Under the pieces are notes generated by a model. That model saw only the letters and a program-made list of their open reading frames with translations. It had not been told where the DNA came from and made no database searches. A stretch of 10,853 nt of DNA from Alphaproteobacteria bacterium (GTDB lineage: Bacteria; Pseudomonadota; Alphaproteobacteria; RS24): assembly GCA_015163825.1 (NCBI GenBank), contig JAAOIL010000158.1:1-10853 (forward strand). Reading direction: 5' to 3'. Below, in pieces: positions 1 to 7,093 of this stretch (position 1 is its first letter; every line of letters begins with the position of its first letter). The position numbers were made by a program, and so were the translations under genes.

Positions 1-480
1 AATCTGGCGGGCTTGCGTAGTGGTTTTGCTTTGGGGGGGCGCACGGCTCATCAGCGTTTTCATCAATTGCGTTTGATTGCTGGCACACAATCGCCCGTGC
101 CCACTCAACGCGCCGCCGCCGCCGCATGGGCAGATGACGACCATGTCATAGAAAACCGCGCTCTTTATCGCCAAAAATTAGATATGGCAGAAAAAATTCT
201 GGGCGAACAATTTGATTTTTATCGCCCGGCAGGGGGTTTCTTTTTATGGCTTAATGTTGGTGATGTTGCCAATGATGGGGAATCTTTTACCAAAACGCTT
301 TGGCGTCATTATGGGGTGCGGGTTTTGCCGGGGGCTTATCTTATGGCAGATGATAGCCCCTCTTATAGTAGTATGTCCGATGCCACAAATTATATTCGTG
401 TGGCATTGGTTGCCAGTTTGCATGAAACCGAGCAGAGCTTACAGGCTTTATGCCAAGCCGCCCAAAAGGTTGCCGCATGA
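1..480 (+). CDS. dapC: PLP-dependent class I/II aminotransferase, probably N-succinyldiaminopimelate aminotransferase (3' part)
   Basis: The reading frame is open from the window edge and ends in TGA at 478-480, so the N-terminal half, including the PLP-binding lysine, lies outside. The first visible residues, NLAGLRSGFALGG, match the fold-type I segment just after the Schiff-base lysine; the Arg at 16-18 is the usual PLP-phosphate ligand. Further on are the family's small-domain elements: RPAGGFFLWLNV, GVRVLPGAYL, and YIRVALVAS, whose Arg binds the substrate alpha-carboxylate. This wording is closest to the DapC type, which transfers an amino group to N-succinyl-2-amino-6-ketopimelate in the lysine/diaminopimelate pathway. 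Related aminotransferases look similar here, so the substrate is inferred. The stop codon overlaps the ftsK start (ATGA), which suggests translational coupling. Confidence 0.85.
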   Translation, partial: NLAGLRSGFALGGRTAHQRFHQLRLIAGTQSPVPTQRAAAAAWADDDHVIENRALYRQKLDMAEKILGEQFDFYRPAGGFFLWLNVGDVANDGESFTKTLWRHYGVRVLPGAYLMADDSPSYSSMSDATNYIRVALVASLHETEQSLQALCQAAQKVAA

Positions 481-2852
481 AAACATTATGGCAAACAATA
501 GGCTCTTATATAAAAATCTCTTATATAAAGGGGGGGGCTATAAAAATCTGGCGTGATAGTGAGTCTTGGTATGGGCTTTTTATATTTTTATCGGCTTTTT
601 TTCTGGCAGCATTGGTGCTGGGGGCGGCGCCCTATGATAGCAATTTTAATGTTGTTGCTACCACCCCCATCACAACCGACCATTGGGCGGGTTTATATGG
701 TGCGTGGGCTAGTGATATTATTTTGCAAACAATCGGGGCGGGGGTTTGGGTTCTCTTATTGCCATTGGCGGCATGGGGGTTAAGGCGCATAAAAAAACAA
801 ACGCTTTTGCTAAAATTATGGCACAATTTGGCAGCAGTTTTGGCGCTACTCATGGCGAGTTTTGGTTTTTCTCTTTATGCAGATTATTGGGGCGGGGCTT
901 TAGGGCATATATTATATGAAGGGGCGATTTTATTTGTGCCGCATAATACATTAGCTCTGTTTGCGCCGCTTTTTATGATCAGTGCTTTGGGGTTCAGTCT
1001 TTATGCCAGTGATGGCTTAAAAATAAGTGGGCAAATAAGTGGCATATTATTAAAAAAATCTTTTATGTTTTTCGGGCGGGGCTTAAAATTTATAGGAAGT
1101 TTCATCGGGCAAAAATTAATACAACGTTTTACGAGCCAAAAAACGGCTATTGTTAAAGAGACGCCGCCCCGCTCTAAACCTTCCCCCTCTTCCATACCTG
1201 AAGGGGAACGCGCTATTGTGCCGCCTGCCTCCTCTGCCCCCCCTCTTACGCCCCCTCTTACGCCCTCACCTGCTGCCGCCCAAAAGCGCAAATCTACTTC
1301 TAGCACCTCTAGCACGACCGATTCACAAAAGGCGTTTGAGAGTGGGCAAGCATTTGAACTACCGCCGCTCACGCTTTTGGCAGAACCTAAAATAGAGTCT
1401 AAAAATGAGAACACCACCGCCCTCTCTAAAGAAACATTAGAAGAAAACGCCCGCCGCTTAGAAGAGGTGCTTTCTGATTTTGGCATACGCGGGCGCATTG
1501 CTACGGTGCGTCCTGGTCCTGTGGTCACGCTTTATGAGTTAGAGTTGGCGGCGGGTATCCGCACGGCGCGTGTTGTCGGGTTAGCGGATGATATTGCGCG
1601 GTCTATGGCGGCGGTCAGTTGTCGTGTAGCGCCCGTGTCGGGGACGAATTTGATAGGGATTGAGTTGCCCAATATCCATCGCGAGGGTGTGGCGTTGCGC
1701 ACTTTATTGGCGAGCGATGATTTTTCAGGCGCGGATAATAGGGGTGCTTTAGCACTGGCATTGGGTAAGGATATTGGCGGGGCGGCGGTGGTGGCAGATT
1801 TATCGCGTATGCCGCATTTGCTTGTGGCGGGCACGACAGGGTCTGGTAAATCGGTTGGTATCAATAGTATGATTTTGTCTTTATTGTATCACCTCACCCC
1901 TGATGAGTGTCGTATGATATTGGTTGATCCAAAAATGCTAGAGTTTTCCACCTATGATGGTATCCCGCATTTGCTGACCCCTGTGGTGACGGAGCCGAAA
2001 AAGGCGGTTGTGGCTTTGAAATGGGTAGTGATGGAGATGGAGAATCGTTATCGCAAAATGGCGAAGGTTAATGTGCGTAGCATTGATGGTTTTAACGAGC
2101 GTATGCGTGAGGCGTTGCGTAAGGGCGAGGTGCTAACACGAAAAGTCCAGACAGGGCACGACCCAGAAACAGGCACGCCTATATTTGAAGAAGAAGAAAT
2201 CACGGCAGAGGTTTTACCTTATATTGTGGTTGTCATTGATGAGATGGCAGATTTAATGATGGTGGCGGGTAAAGAGATAGAGGTGGCGGTGCAACGGCTG
2301 GCGCAAATGGCACGGGCGGCGGGGGTGCATTTGATTACGGCGACCCAGCGTCCTTCTGTTGATGTTATCACGGGCACGATTAAGGCGAATTTCCCTAGTC
2401 GCATTTCGTTTCAGGTCACTTCCAAGATTGATAGCCGCACCGTCTTGGGCGAGCAAGGGGCGGAGCAATTATTGGGGCAAGGCGATATGCTTTATATGGA
2501 GGGTGGCGGCAAAACACGGCGTGTGCATGGGGCGTTTGTGTCTGATGTAGAGGTAGAGCAGGTGGTGGCTTTCTTGAAAAAACAAGCGCGTCCTGTCTAT
2601 ATAGACCAAGTCGTGCAAGAACCCGATGAAGGCGATATGGCAGGTGTTGGTAATGGCTCTGATAATGGGGGGGGTGATGCCCTTTATGAACAAGCCGTGG
2701 CGATTGTTGTCGGCGATGGTCGTGCCTCAACAAGTTATGTGCAGCGCAAATTACAAATCGGTTATAATCGCGCCGCGCGTTTGATAGAGCAAATGGAAGA
2801 ACGCGGCGTTATCAGCCCGCCCAATCATGCTGGTAAGCGTGAGATATTATGA
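477..2852 (+). CDS. ftsK: DNA translocase FtsK
   Basis: This is the septal motor that pumps chromosome ends apart during division and activates XerCD recombination at dif. I place the start at ATG 477, overlapping the upstream stop as ATGA, with AAAAGG at 464-469 as ribosome site; an in-frame ATG at 450 would lie inside the aminotransferase. The product is 791 aa. Four membrane segments lie near residues 31-51, 82-101, 115-134 and 157-176. A Pro/Ser/Thr-rich linker follows (about 195-315), then the alpha/beta motor with Walker A GTTGSGKS (452-459) and Walker B VVVIDE ending at D588-E589. The C-terminal gamma winged helix (about 734-791), with QIGYNRAAR, is the part that reads KOPS polarity sequences. 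All key motifs are intact. Oddities are a 15-bp tandem repeat and a G8 tract near the 5' end, a 12-bp tandem repeat in the linker and another G8 tract at 2667-2674. Its stop overlaps lolA by 4 nt. Confidence 0.97.
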   Translation: MKTLWQTIGSYIKISYIKGGAIKIWRDSESWYGLFIFLSAFFLAALVLGAAPYDSNFNVVATTPITTDHWAGLYGAWASDIILQTIGAGVWVLLLPLAAWGLRRIKKQTLLLKLWHNLAAVLALLMASFGFSLYADYWGGALGHILYEGAILFVPHNTLALFAPLFMISALGFSLYASDGLKISGQISGILLKKSFMFFGRGLKFIGSFIGQKLIQRFTSQKTAIVKETPPRSKPSPSSIPEGERAIVPPASSAPPLTPPLTPSPAAAQKRKSTSSTSSTTDSQKAFESGQAFELPPLTLLAEPKIESKNENTTALSKETLEENARRLEEVLSDFGIRGRIATVRPGPVVTLYELELAAGIRTARVVGLADDIARSMAAVSCRVAPVSGTNLIGIELPNIHREGVALRTLLASDDFSGADNRGALALALGKDIGGAAVVADLSRMPHLLVAGTTGSGKSVGINSMILSLLYHLTPDECRMILVDPKMLEFSTYDGIPHLLTPVVTEPKKAVVALKWVVMEMENRYRKMAKVNVRSIDGFNERMREALRKGEVLTRKVQTGHDPETGTPIFEEEEITAEVLPYIVVVIDEMADLMMVAGKEIEVAVQRLAQMARAAGVHLITATQRPSVDVITGTIKANFPSRISFQVTSKIDSRTVLGEQGAEQLLGQGDMLYMEGGGKTRRVHGAFVSDVEVEQVVAFLKKQARPVYIDQVVQEPDEGDMAGVGNGSDNGGGDALYEQAVAIVVGDGRASTSYVQRKLQIGYNRAARLIEQMEERGVISPPNHAGKREIL
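503..537 (+). repeat. 15-bp tandem repeat and G8 tract in the ftsK 5' end
   Basis: CTCTTATATAAA recurs at 503-514 and 518-529 (period 15, in frame, giving SYIKI SYIKG), followed directly by eight G residues at 530-537. A degenerate third copy, CTATAAAAATC, follows at 538-548. The repeat encodes part of the cytoplasmic N-terminus before the first membrane segment. Confidence 0.85.
1239..1262 (+). repeat. 12-bp tandem repeat in the FtsK linker
   Basis: CCCCCTCTTACG occurs twice in perfect tandem (1239-1250, 1251-1262) and encodes the repeating PPLT units of the flexible linker. A nearby duplication of CTAGCACCT-like sequence gives TSSTSST. Confidence 0.85.
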
Positions 2853-3526
2853 GGATTTTTATTTTTACTCTTATTTATATGGGAGCGCTCCTATTTTTTA
2901 TGGGCGCTACAAATACAAAAGCAAATACAAAAGTCGCCCAATTAACGCCTGAAAAATTGCGCCTTGTGCAGAGTTATTTAACCGCTATCAAAGCCCAGAC
3001 AGGGCAGTTTGAACAATCCTTTGGCAATAGCAATAGCAGTAGCGAAAAACGCCACGGGCAGTATTGGCTAGACTTCCCGTATCGTTTCCGTTTTGCTTAT
3101 GCCGCTAATCCCAAAACAAAGAAACAACAAATCATCACAATCAATAAAACATGGATAAGCATTCAAGATTATGCGGGGGCGCAAGCCAATCGTTTTCCGT
3201 CGGCGATAACGCCGCTAGCGGTTTTACAAAATCGCGCCAAAGCAGGGTTTGCCCTTGCTGATATTGCGCCTTATGTTGTCGCCTATGAGGTGCGCGGGCA
3301 GCAGACGGCTTTTACTTTGCGCGACCCCTCTTCTAAAGGAGGTAAGCATAAAATCGGCGGGCGTTTGACTTTATATTTTAATAGTATCACCCGCCAGCTT
3401 TTGGGCTGGCAAGCGGTGGATCTACAAAACCAAAAAGTGCAAGTGCGGTTTTTCAATGTCAAATATAGCGATAGCCTTGCGCCGCATTTATTTTTTGTGC
3501 AAGAGGATGAAAATGTTGCCAGATAA
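2849..3526 (+). CDS. lolA: Outer membrane lipoprotein carrier protein LolA
   Basis: This 225-residue protein is the periplasmic chaperone that takes lipoproteins released by LolCDE and carries them to the outer membrane. A hydrophobic signal peptide (about residues 1-20, IFIFTLIYMGALLFFMGA) is probably cleaved after TKA25. There is no lipobox cysteine, as expected for a soluble carrier. The mature part shows family-like elements: an N-terminal helix (LVQSYLTAIKAQTGQFEQSF), G-Q-Y-W-L-D-FPYRFRF, and the strand pattern around GGRLTLYFNSITRQLLGWQAVDLQNQKVQV near the C-terminus. The position directly after ftsK, with an ATGA overlap, is a common alphaproteobacterial arrangement and supports the call. 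A 12-bp tandem duplication at 2911-2934 repeats NTKA/NTKV across the predicted cleavage region, and N-S-rich residues follow (NSNSSS). Overall sequence conservation in LolA is low, so recognition rests on pattern plus context. Confidence 0.88.
   Translation: MRIFIFTLIYMGALLFFMGATNTKANTKVAQLTPEKLRLVQSYLTAIKAQTGQFEQSFGNSNSSSEKRHGQYWLDFPYRFRFAYAANPKTKKQQIITINKTWISIQDYAGAQANRFPSAITPLAVLQNRAKAGFALADIAPYVVAYEVRGQQTAFTLRDPSSKGGKHKIGGRLTLYFNSITRQLLGWQAVDLQNQKVQVRFFNVKYSDSLAPHLFFVQEDENVAR
2911..2934 (+). repeat. 12-bp tandem repeat at the LolA signal-peptide junction
   Basis: AAATACAAAAGC (2911-2922) is followed by AAATACAAAAGT (2923-2934), 11 of 12 bases identical. It duplicates four residues (NTKA, NTKV) around the predicted cleavage site. 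Confidence 0.85.
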
Positions 3527-4196
3527 AGATTATGATAAAGAAGCTGATTTTGACTCACATGCTTTTGATTCAGAACTTGCCGATTTAGAGGCAGAGCTAC
3601 CGCTTTTATTGGCGATGCGCGCTTTTGGCGAGCAAGCGATTAATGCCCAATGGTTTGAAAATCTTGGGCGCCCCCTTGATGAGGAAACCACACAGATTGG
3701 CACCCATTATTTAGAAACGCTGGGCTTTAGCGATAGCACGATAGCGCCGCTTGCCGATTGGCAAGAGGCGCTAGATGCTGCCAGCACGGGCGATATTAAC
3801 AGCCCGGCATGGGAGGCGGAGGAGCAAGCCCGTGCCGCTTTGGTGGTGGCGTGTTGCGCTTATGCCAGCGAGGAAGGGATTGGCGTGGTGCTCACTTATC
3901 TTGCGGCGCAGTTAGATGAAGTCTTGCGCGCCGCGGCGACGGGGGCGTTATATGACGCTGGCTATGATGAAGAAGATATTTCCCCTGATGTCGTGATAGG
4001 GGCGGCGCAACAAGTCGTTTATCAGGCGGCATTGGTTTATGGCTTGCATATTATTCACACGAACAAAGAAGATAAAGACGATGATTTTGATAGGGACACA
4101 TATTCACTATCGCACCCGCTTTATTTGAAGTATCAACTTTTTGCGCGTGGGCATTGGGCGGTGGCATTGATTGGGCGTAGTTTTCATATTTTCTAA
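3513..4196 (+). CDS. Unrecognised acidic protein between lolA and xth
   Basis: I do not recognise this family. The chosen start is ATG 3513, because AAGAGG at 3501-3506 sits 6 nt upstream; ATG 3507 is also in frame but touches that site. The product is 227 aa and overlaps lolA by 14 nt, so its start is buried in the lolA 3' end. There is no signal peptide or clear membrane segment, so it is probably cytoplasmic. The N-terminus (about 1-30) and a stretch near 190-200 (NKEDKDDDFDRD) are rich in Asp and Glu. The middle is Ala-rich and mostly helical in appearance (AWEAEEQARAALVVACCAYA; EVLRAAATGALYDAGYDEED). The C-terminus is an aromatic/hydrophobic tail, FARGHWAVALIGRSFHIF, that looks like a conserved motif. 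The overlap chain and ribosome site indicate a real gene, co-translated with lolA. No function can be assigned. Confidence 0.85.
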   Translation: MLPDKDYDKEADFDSHAFDSELADLEAELPLLLAMRAFGEQAINAQWFENLGRPLDEETTQIGTHYLETLGFSDSTIAPLADWQEALDAASTGDINSPAWEAEEQARAALVVACCAYASEEGIGVVLTYLAAQLDEVLRAAATGALYDAGYDEEDISPDVVIGAAQQVVYQAALVYGLHIIHTNKEDKDDDFDRDTYSLSHPLYLKYQLFARGHWAVALIGRSFHIF

Positions 4197-4216
4197 ACGA
4201 GAGAGGGAGAGAAGCA

Positions 4217-5011
4217 TTGCGGATTATCACATGGAATATAAACTCGGTGCGCTTGCGCGAGCCGTCATTATTGCGTTTGGCAAAGAAACACGAACCCGAT
4301 ATCATTTGTTTGCAAGAAACAAAATGCCCGAATGAGGCTTTCCCTGAGAAAAAATTGCGTGGGCTTGGTTATACGCATATTTTGAAGAATGGCATAAAGG
4401 GTTATCATGGCGTGGCGATAATATCACGCGTGCCGATTGTTGGGTCGCACCAGATTGATTATTGTCGCCGCAAAGATGGGCGGCATTTATGCGCCACCAT
4501 AAAAAGCGGGCGGCGCACAATAGACATCCATAATTTTTATGTGCCGGCGGGTGGTGACGAAGCCGATGTCAAAACCAATGAAAAGTTTGCCCATAAAATG
4601 TCTTTTGTGCGTGAAATGTGTCGCCGCCTTCAGGGGGATGCTCCCCAATATGCGTTATTGATGGGCGACTTAAACATCGCCCCTTATGAACACGATGTTT
4701 GGTCGTCCCAGCAATTGCAAAAAGTTGTCAGCCATACCCCGCAAGAGCGCAAGGCGCTCAATAAATTATTACAGACTTGCGATTGGCAAGATGTGGCACG
4801 GCATTTTGTCAGTGCGGATGAAAAACTTTATTCGTGGTGGAGTTATCGCTCAACGGATTGGAAAAAATCTGATAGGGGCAGGCGGCTAGATCATCTATGG
4901 GTGACAAAAAGCCTATTGAAAGCGGTGCAAGGGTTTGAGATATTAAAAGCGGTGCGGGGCTGGCAGCGTCCCTCCGACCATGTGCCTGTAATTATGGATA
5001 TTGATATTTAA
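4217..5011 (+). CDS. xth: Exodeoxyribonuclease III / AP endonuclease
   Basis: This Mg-dependent endonuclease/exonuclease/phosphatase-fold enzyme cuts DNA at abasic sites and removes blocked 3' ends in base excision repair. The product is 264 aa, normal for the family. The start is TTG 4217, with the purine-rich site AGAGGGAGA just upstream. No in-frame ATG is nearby, and translation from TTG gives the expected N-terminus MRIITWNINS. Active-site residues are present: N7, E34 (LQETK), the Tyr of NFYVPAGG, Asp and Asn of GDLNIAP, Asp of RRLDHLWV, and the Asp-His pair of PSDHVPV. It begins 20 nt after the preceding gene and is probably the last member of the plus-strand unit. The rare start codon may lower its translation relative to its neighbours. 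Confidence 0.95.
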   Translation: MRIITWNINSVRLREPSLLRLAKKHEPDIICLQETKCPNEAFPEKKLRGLGYTHILKNGIKGYHGVAIISRVPIVGSHQIDYCRRKDGRHLCATIKSGRRTIDIHNFYVPAGGDEADVKTNEKFAHKMSFVREMCRRLQGDAPQYALLMGDLNIAPYEHDVWSSQQLQKVVSHTPQERKALNKLLQTCDWQDVARHFVSADEKLYSWWSYRSTDWKKSDRGRRLDHLWVTKSLLKAVQGFEILKAVRGWQRPSDHVPVIMDIDI

Positions 5012-5035
5012 GCGCCCCCACGCCATTATGTCGTT

Positions 5036-5191
5036 ATGGAAAATGATGTTTTACAGAATAAAGATTTTCGCACTCTATGTGAGACAGCAGCGACGCGTAG
5101 TTTTGAAATAGAGGCGGCACGACGCCTTATAGGCAATTCTAGCAATTTATTTTTTGATATAGCCGTGCCGCAGGAGATAATCATAAATTAA
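5036..5191 (+). CDS. Possible 51-residue ORF in the convergent gap (doubtful)
   Basis: An ATG-to-TAA frame of 52 codons starts 24 nt after the xth stop. The predicted product begins MENDVLQNKDFRTL and contains a charged, helix-like stretch (ETAATRSFEIEAARRLI). The last 45 nt run antisense over the 3' end of cysNC. No convincing ribosome site precedes the ATG, and I do not recognise the protein. It could be a real small gene, the decayed 5' end of a gene cut off by the neighbouring cys genes, or chance. Apart from this frame and a weak hairpin, I see nothing in the gap. Confidence 0.2.
   Translation: MENDVLQNKDFRTLCETAATRSFEIEAARRLIGNSSNLFFDIAVPQEIIIN
5111..5128. terminator. Weak hairpin between convergent genes
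   Basis: A 6-bp stem (GAGGCG pairing with CGCCTT, one G-T pair) with a 6-nt loop lies between the 3' ends of xth and cysNC. On the minus strand it is followed by the modest U-rich stretch TATTTC; on the plus strand a T-rich run comes only about 18 nt later. It is the best terminator candidate in the gap but is not canonical. Confidence 0.22.
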
Positions 5192-7093
5192 CTGGGCGGC
5201 GGCTTCGGCATCAAGGGCGGTGGTATCAATAGATATTTCTGCGGTCTCAGGCGATTCATAAGGGCTATCAAGCCCCGTGAAATTTTTAATCTCGCCTTTG
5301 CGGGCTTTTTTATATAGGCCTTTCGGGTCGCGCGCTTCGGCGACCGCGAGGGGGGTATCAACAAATATCTCTATGAACGCGCCCGCCTCTACCAAATCTC
5401 GTGCCAGTCTGCGTTCAGCCCGAAAAGGCGAGATGAAAGACACCAGCGTAAATAATCCTGCTTCCAACATCAGCCGCGAAACTTCGGCGACACGCCTTAT
5501 ATTTTCGACACGGTCGGCTTGCGTAAAGCCTAAATCCCGATTAAGCCCATGGCGGATATTATCGCCGTCCAGAATTGTGCTGTGATAGTTATCGGCAAAA
5601 AGTTTTTTTTGCAAATGATTAGCAATGGTAGATTTACCAGACCCCGACAACCCCGTGAACCAAAGAATGGCGGGTTTTTGTCCTTTCTGGGCGGCGTGGG
5701 TATCTTTATCTATTTCGGCGGCGTGCCAGTGGATATTATCGGCACGGCGCAAGGCAAAGTTTATCATACCCGCCCCGACCGTATGATTACTGATACGATC
5801 TATCAAAATGAAACTGCCTAAAGCACGATTTTTTTCATAAGGCTCAAACACAATGCGTTTATTCAACGACAACGTTATCAGCCCAATCTCATTGAGGGCG
5901 AGGGTTTTGGTTGGCAATTGTTCCAATGTATTAATGTTGAGTTTGTGTTTGACAGGATTAAGCGTTGCCACGGCATTTTGTGTGGCGAGTTTGAATATAT
6001 AAGAACGCCCGGGCAACATCGCCTCTTGCGACATCCATAATAAATGCGCTTCTAGCTGGTCGGTCTCTTCGCATAAATCATCGGCGGCAACAATTAGATT
6101 ACCGCGCGAGGCATCAATCTCATCGGTGAAGGTTAACGTCAAAGCCTCGCCAACACCAGCCGTCTTTGTGAGCCCATGCGGGGTTAAAATATCTTTTATC
6201 TGTGTTGTCGCCCCGCTTCCTGCTCCATTTCCTGTGCTGCCCTGTAGCACCCGCACGCTATCGCCTGTGTTGATTTGTCCGGCGACACATGTGCCACTAA
6301 ACCCTCTAAAATCAGCATGGGGGCGCAAGACAGATTGCACGGGTAAGCGAAACCCCTTTTTGCCCTGTTCGTCACTTTGCGCCTGAACAACAGGCACAGA
6401 TTCCAGATAGGGCAATAAGGCATCGCCTTTATACCATGGCGTCGCCTCGCTTTTGGTCGTTATATTATCCCCGCATAAAGCCGATAGGGGAATGGCTTGG
6501 CAATGCGCAAAATCAAGATTTTGCGCGAAATCGTTAAACGCGGCAACAATGCTATCGTAAGTGTCTTGGCTATAAGCCACCAAATCCATTTTGTTAATCG
6601 CCAACACAACAGAGCGCACCCCTAAAAGCGAGGCGATAATGGCGTGGCGGCGGGTTTGGGTCAGCACCCCTTGGCGGGCATCAATCAATAAAATAGCACA
6701 ATCAGCCGTGCTGGCAGCCGTTGCCATATTGCGGGTATATTGTTCGTGGCCGGGGGTATCGGCGACAATGAATTTGCGTTGCGTGGTAGAAAAATAACGA
6801 TAGGCAACATCAATGGTAATGCCCTGCTCACGCTCGGCGGCAAGCCCATCGACCAAAAGGGCAAAATCAATACCATCGCCTTGTGTGCCGTGGGCTTTTG
6901 AATCGCTCTGTAGGTTATCTAGCTGGTCGTCAAATAAAAGATGTGCCTCATAAAGCAACCGCCCTATCAAAGTGGATTTGCCATCATCAACCGAGCCACA
7001 AGTGATAAACCGCAATAGCGATTTATTCTCTTGCGCTTGCAAATAGGCTTTGACATCTTGTTCTGGTGTTGGGGGGGGTGTCTGGGATTCCAT
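5147..7093 (-). CDS. cysNC: Bifunctional sulfate adenylyltransferase subunit 1 / adenylylsulfate kinase (CysNC fusion)
   Basis: The 648-aa product joins two enzymes. Residues 25-455 are CysN, the GTPase subunit that drives adenylyl-sulfate formation by CysD: G1 GSVDDGKST (33-41), DTPGH (112-116) and NKMD (167-170) are intact, followed by elongation-factor-like beta-barrel domains. Residues about 473-648 are APS kinase, which phosphorylates adenylyl sulfate to PAPS: P-loop GLSGSGKST (481-489), DGDNIRHGLN (from 509), SFISPFRAER with the conserved Ser555, DPKGLYKKAR and NFTGLDSPYE. The architecture is that of the known CysNC/NodQ fusions. The start codon shares one base with the cysD stop (TAATG), so the two are probably coupled. 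PAPS may serve assimilation or sulfotransferases; no reductase gene is in view. A C8 tract (7071-7078) encodes the Pro-rich start TPPPTP. Confidence 0.97.
   Translation of the reverse strand: MESQTPPPTPEQDVKAYLQAQENKSLLRFITCGSVDDGKSTLIGRLLYEAHLLFDDQLDNLQSDSKAHGTQGDGIDFALLVDGLAAEREQGITIDVAYRYFSTTQRKFIVADTPGHEQYTRNMATAASTADCAILLIDARQGVLTQTRRHAIIASLLGVRSVVLAINKMDLVAYSQDTYDSIVAAFNDFAQNLDFAHCQAIPLSALCGDNITTKSEATPWYKGDALLPYLESVPVVQAQSDEQGKKGFRLPVQSVLRPHADFRGFSGTCVAGQINTGDSVRVLQGSTGNGAGSGATTQIKDILTPHGLTKTAGVGEALTLTFTDEIDASRGNLIVAADDLCEETDQLEAHLLWMSQEAMLPGRSYIFKLATQNAVATLNPVKHKLNINTLEQLPTKTLALNEIGLITLSLNKRIVFEPYEKNRALGSFILIDRISNHTVGAGMINFALRRADNIHWHAAEIDKDTHAAQKGQKPAILWFTGLSGSGKSTIANHLQKKLFADNYHSTILDGDNIRHGLNRDLGFTQADRVENIRRVAEVSRLMLEAGLFTLVSFISPFRAERRLARDLVEAGAFIEIFVDTPLAVAEARDPKGLYKKARKGEIKNFTGLDSPYESPETAEISIDTTALDAEAAAQLIYDYLLRHGYIKK

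Noticed and set aside
450..476. Upstream in-frame ATG (450) as the ftsK start
   Set aside because: It would overlap the aminotransferase by 31 nt. ATG 477 has the ATGA coupling and a well-spaced AAAAGG ribosome site.
1001..1528. 175-codon open frame on the minus strand inside ftsK
   Set aside because: It is antisense to the ftsK linker and motor start, and its Ser/Gly/Arg-rich composition mirrors the Pro/Ser-rich linker. No ribosome site or recognisable motif is present, and FtsK is clearly the coding frame.
2881..2900. Palindrome GGAGCGCTCC followed by TATTTTTT, terminator-like
   Set aside because: The palindrome has no loop, so only about a 3-bp stem could form. It lies inside the lolA signal-peptide codons, so a terminator is unlikely.
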